In this document: piece by piece, positions 62,588-64,000 of the stretch
How positions within the stretch are numbered: position 1 is the stretch's first letter
Layout of the letters: every line of letters begins with the position of its first letter
NCBI GenBank assembly: GCA_947573605.1
Contig: CANPGM010000018.1
Coordinates: forward strand, 1-64,000
Reading direction: 5' to 3'
Origin: an uncultured Roseburia sp.
Lineage (GTDB): Bacteria > Bacillota > Clostridia > Lachnospirales > Lachnospiraceae
DNA: 64,000 bases
Made by a program: the position numbers and the translations under genes
Notes under the pieces: model-generated
Told to the model about the DNA's origin: nothing
The model's input: the letters and a program-made list of their open reading frames with translations, nothing else
The model's database searches: none

Positions 62588-63052
62588 TTAAAGATTTCTG
62601 ACTTTAAAATCGCGTTCCGCTTCGCGCCGCATATCTTTTTTAGCGATATCCTGACGCTTGTCATAGAGCTTTTTCCCTTTTGCAAGGGCAATTTCTACTT
62701 TTACAAGACTTCCTTTTAAATATACTTCTACGGGAACCAGCGTATAACCTCGTTCGGCAATCTTGCCGAGCAGTTTTCTGATTTCCGATTTGTGCAGTAA
62801 AAGCTTTTTCGGGCGCAGCGGGTCTTTATTAAATATATTTCCTTTTTCATAGGGACTGATATGCATCCCGTAAATAATAACTTCGCCGTTGTCAATCCTT
62901 ACAAATGATTCTTTTATGCTGCACTTTCCCATACGGAGCGATTTTACTTCCGTTCCGTGGAGTTCGATACCCGCCTCGTATTTTTCCTCAAGAAAATAAT
63001 CATGGTAAGCTTTTTTGTTGTTCGCGATTAACTTTTTCCCTCCACCTGCCAT
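62588..63052 (-). CDS. smpB: SsrA-binding protein
   Basis: 154 residues. [33 protein letters not shown], the [32 protein letters not shown] core and the basic tail are all typical. It delivers tmRNA to the ribosome. Directly upstream of ssrA on the same strand. Confidence 0.97.
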   Translation of the reverse strand: MAGGGKKLIANNKKAYHDYFLEEKYEAGIELHGTEVKSLRMGKCSIKESFVRIDNGEVIIYGMHISPYEKGNIFNKDPLRPKKLLLHKSEIRKLLGKIAERGYTLVPVEVYLKGSLVKVEIALAKGKKLYDKRQDIAKKDMRREAERDFKVRNL

Positions 63053-63131
63053 GAAAACCCCCTCATAGTTCTATTCCGCTTTGCGGAAACTCAAATCCTC
63101 GGCGTGAAGCTTTAGAACTTCTCTTCACGCT

Positions 63132-63160
63132 ATTATAACCCACAACAATTTCTTCTGCAA
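63132..63160 (-). promoter_or_regulatory. Promoter of smpB-ssrA
   Basis: On the minus strand TTGCAG (63160-63155), a 17-base spacer and a perfect TATAAT (63137-63132). The region 63161-63330 to its right holds no gene I can support. Confidence 0.7.
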
Positions 63161-63339
63161 GAAGTATGAGACAGAAATTTCTTAAATTTTTAGAAAGTCT
63201 GCGGCGTTCCAAATGTTTCGGGAAAGGGAAGCATGAAGCCGTCTTTGCTCAAAAGGGATAGAAATATGTACAAAATATCGGGAAATGAACAGAAAAAATA
63301 TAAATATAGTGAAAAATTTAACAAAGAACAGAAAAGGAC

Positions 63340-63368
63340 TTGAACTTTAGGATAAAATTGGTTAAAAT
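63340..63368 (+). promoter_or_regulatory. Promoter of gapA
   Basis: TTGAAC (63340-63345), a 17-base spacer and TAAAAT (63363-63368), leaving a leader of about 95 bases before gapA. Confidence 0.65.
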
Positions 63369-63469
63369 AGAAAAAGCTTGGGAACACTGGTACTCATAGG
63401 AATCTATTGGGTGGCGAGTGCCCGGAATAGTATCTTAAATATCAATTACAATTCTAGGAGGAATTAAAA

Positions 63470-64000
63470 ATGGCAGTAAGAGTAGCAATCAATGGTTTCG
63501 GTCGTATTGGCCGTCTTGCTTTCAGACAGATGTTTGGAGCAGAGGGATATGAGGTAGTGGCAATCAATGATTTAACAAGTCCGAAGATGCTTGCGCACCT
63601 GTTAAAATATGATTCATCCCAGGGCAAATACGAGCATGCAGAGGAAGTATCTTCCACAGAAGACTCCATTATCGTTTGCGGAAAAGAAATCAAAATCTAC
63701 GCTTTTCCGGATGCAAACAACTGCCCGTGGGGAGAGTTAAAAGTAGACGTTGTATTAGAGTGTTCCGGCTTCTATACAAGCAAGGAGAAGGCACAGGCTC
63801 ATATCAATGCAGGCGCCAGAAAAGTTGTAATCTCCGCTCCGGCAGGAAATGACCTTCCTACAATCGTATACAATACAAACCATACAAACTTAAAGGCTTC
63901 CGATACCATTATTTCGGCAGCTTCCTGTACGACAAACTGCCTTGCACCGATGGCTGACGCGCTCAATAAATACGCTCCGATTCAGTCCGGTATTATGGTA
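63470..64000 (+). CDS. gapA: Glyceraldehyde-3-phosphate dehydrogenase (5' part, runs off the window)
   Basis: ATG at 63470 behind AGGAGGAATT. The 177 residues seen include the NAD-binding [33 protein letters not shown], and the active-site cysteine in [13 protein letters not shown] glycolytic enzyme. The 3' half lies beyond the window. Confidence 0.97.
   Translation, partial: MAVRVAINGFGRIGRLAFRQMFGAEGYEVVAINDLTSPKMLAHLLKYDSSQGKYEHAEEVSSTEDSIIVCGKEIKIYAFPDANNCPWGELKVDVVLECSGFYTSKEKAQAHINAGARKVVISAPAGNDLPTIVYNTNHTNLKASDTIISAASCTTNCLAPMADALNKYAPIQSGIMV

Noticed and set aside
1-64000. CRISPR array
   Set aside because: No regularly spaced short repeats with unique spacers exist; the only tandem repeat is the 55-bp gapless one at 25880.

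Overview
The window looks like a chromosome segment of a Lachnospiraceae-type clostridium (Firmicutes). Signs are a moderate GC content, strong AGGAGG ribosome binding sites with some TTG and GTG starts, a dgt-dnaG-rpoD-trmK operon, a TGS-type nucleoside kinase, a DUF5685 gene, YlmC/YmxH, a PrkC/Stp pair, and an ssrA-smpB pair beside gapA.

Positions 1 to about 16.7 kb form an accessory region built like a phage tail or tail-like particle. A minus-strand operon (13741 down to about 1533) encodes a 58-residue protein, an 877-residue RNA polymerase of the two-barrel QDE-1/YonO class, an HU-like protein, two unassigned proteins (168 and 257 aa), a probable tail tube protein with an Ig-like domain, an LLH-type holin, a C39-peptidase endolysin, two small proteins and a tape measure protein. 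The tape measure gene is split by a roughly 1.1 kb insertion carrying a zinc-ribbon gene. Its 3' end is lost next to an Rpn/PD-(D/E)XK gene, and its first 80 bases recur in direct orientation at the left window edge. No capsid, portal, terminase or integrase gene is visible; the left flank is not seen. A 337-bp imperfect palindrome separates the holin and lysin genes.

Divergent from the polymerase operon, on the plus strand, is a sigma-factor-like domain fused to a DUF262 (ParB-like) domain. It has a consensus promoter whose spacer holds a perfect LexA-type SOS box, and it is translationally coupled to an ATP-grasp ligase gene. I read this as a DNA-damage-induced element with its own transcription machinery. 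This is the most interesting part of the window.

From 16.8 to 24.5 kb come pullulanase, NrdG, a HEAT-methyltransferase fusion, a GAF-PAS-GGDEF-EAL protein and small proteins. From 24.6 to 32.4 kb lie tRNA-Leu(CAG), dgt, dnaG, rpoD, trmK, a nucleoside kinase and RNase P RNA. From 32.4 to 37.6 kb are an orphan prepilin-like protein, a zinc-ribbon membrane protein, a DUF5685 protein with Asp-rich isoprenoid-synthase-like motifs, a DnaJ-like protein, pyrBI (minus), a PH-domain protein and a CmpB-like membrane protein.

From 37.9 to 50 kb is the conserved Firmicutes cluster priA-def-fmt-metallopeptidase-rsmB-rlmN-stp-prkC-rsgA-rpe-thiN, linking replication restart, N-terminal formylation and deformylation, rRNA methylation, Ser/Thr signalling, ribosome assembly and sugar metabolism. 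From 50 to 64 kb follow ychF, ylmC, nrdR, yqeG, rpiB, efp, a SpoVB-like flippase, a cysteine desulfurase, a MarR regulator, a lytic transglycosylase, a LysA-like decarboxylase, a restriction-nuclease-like protein, an XRE regulator with a 24-bp palindromic operator, a secreted nuclease, tmRNA, smpB and the 5' part of gapA.
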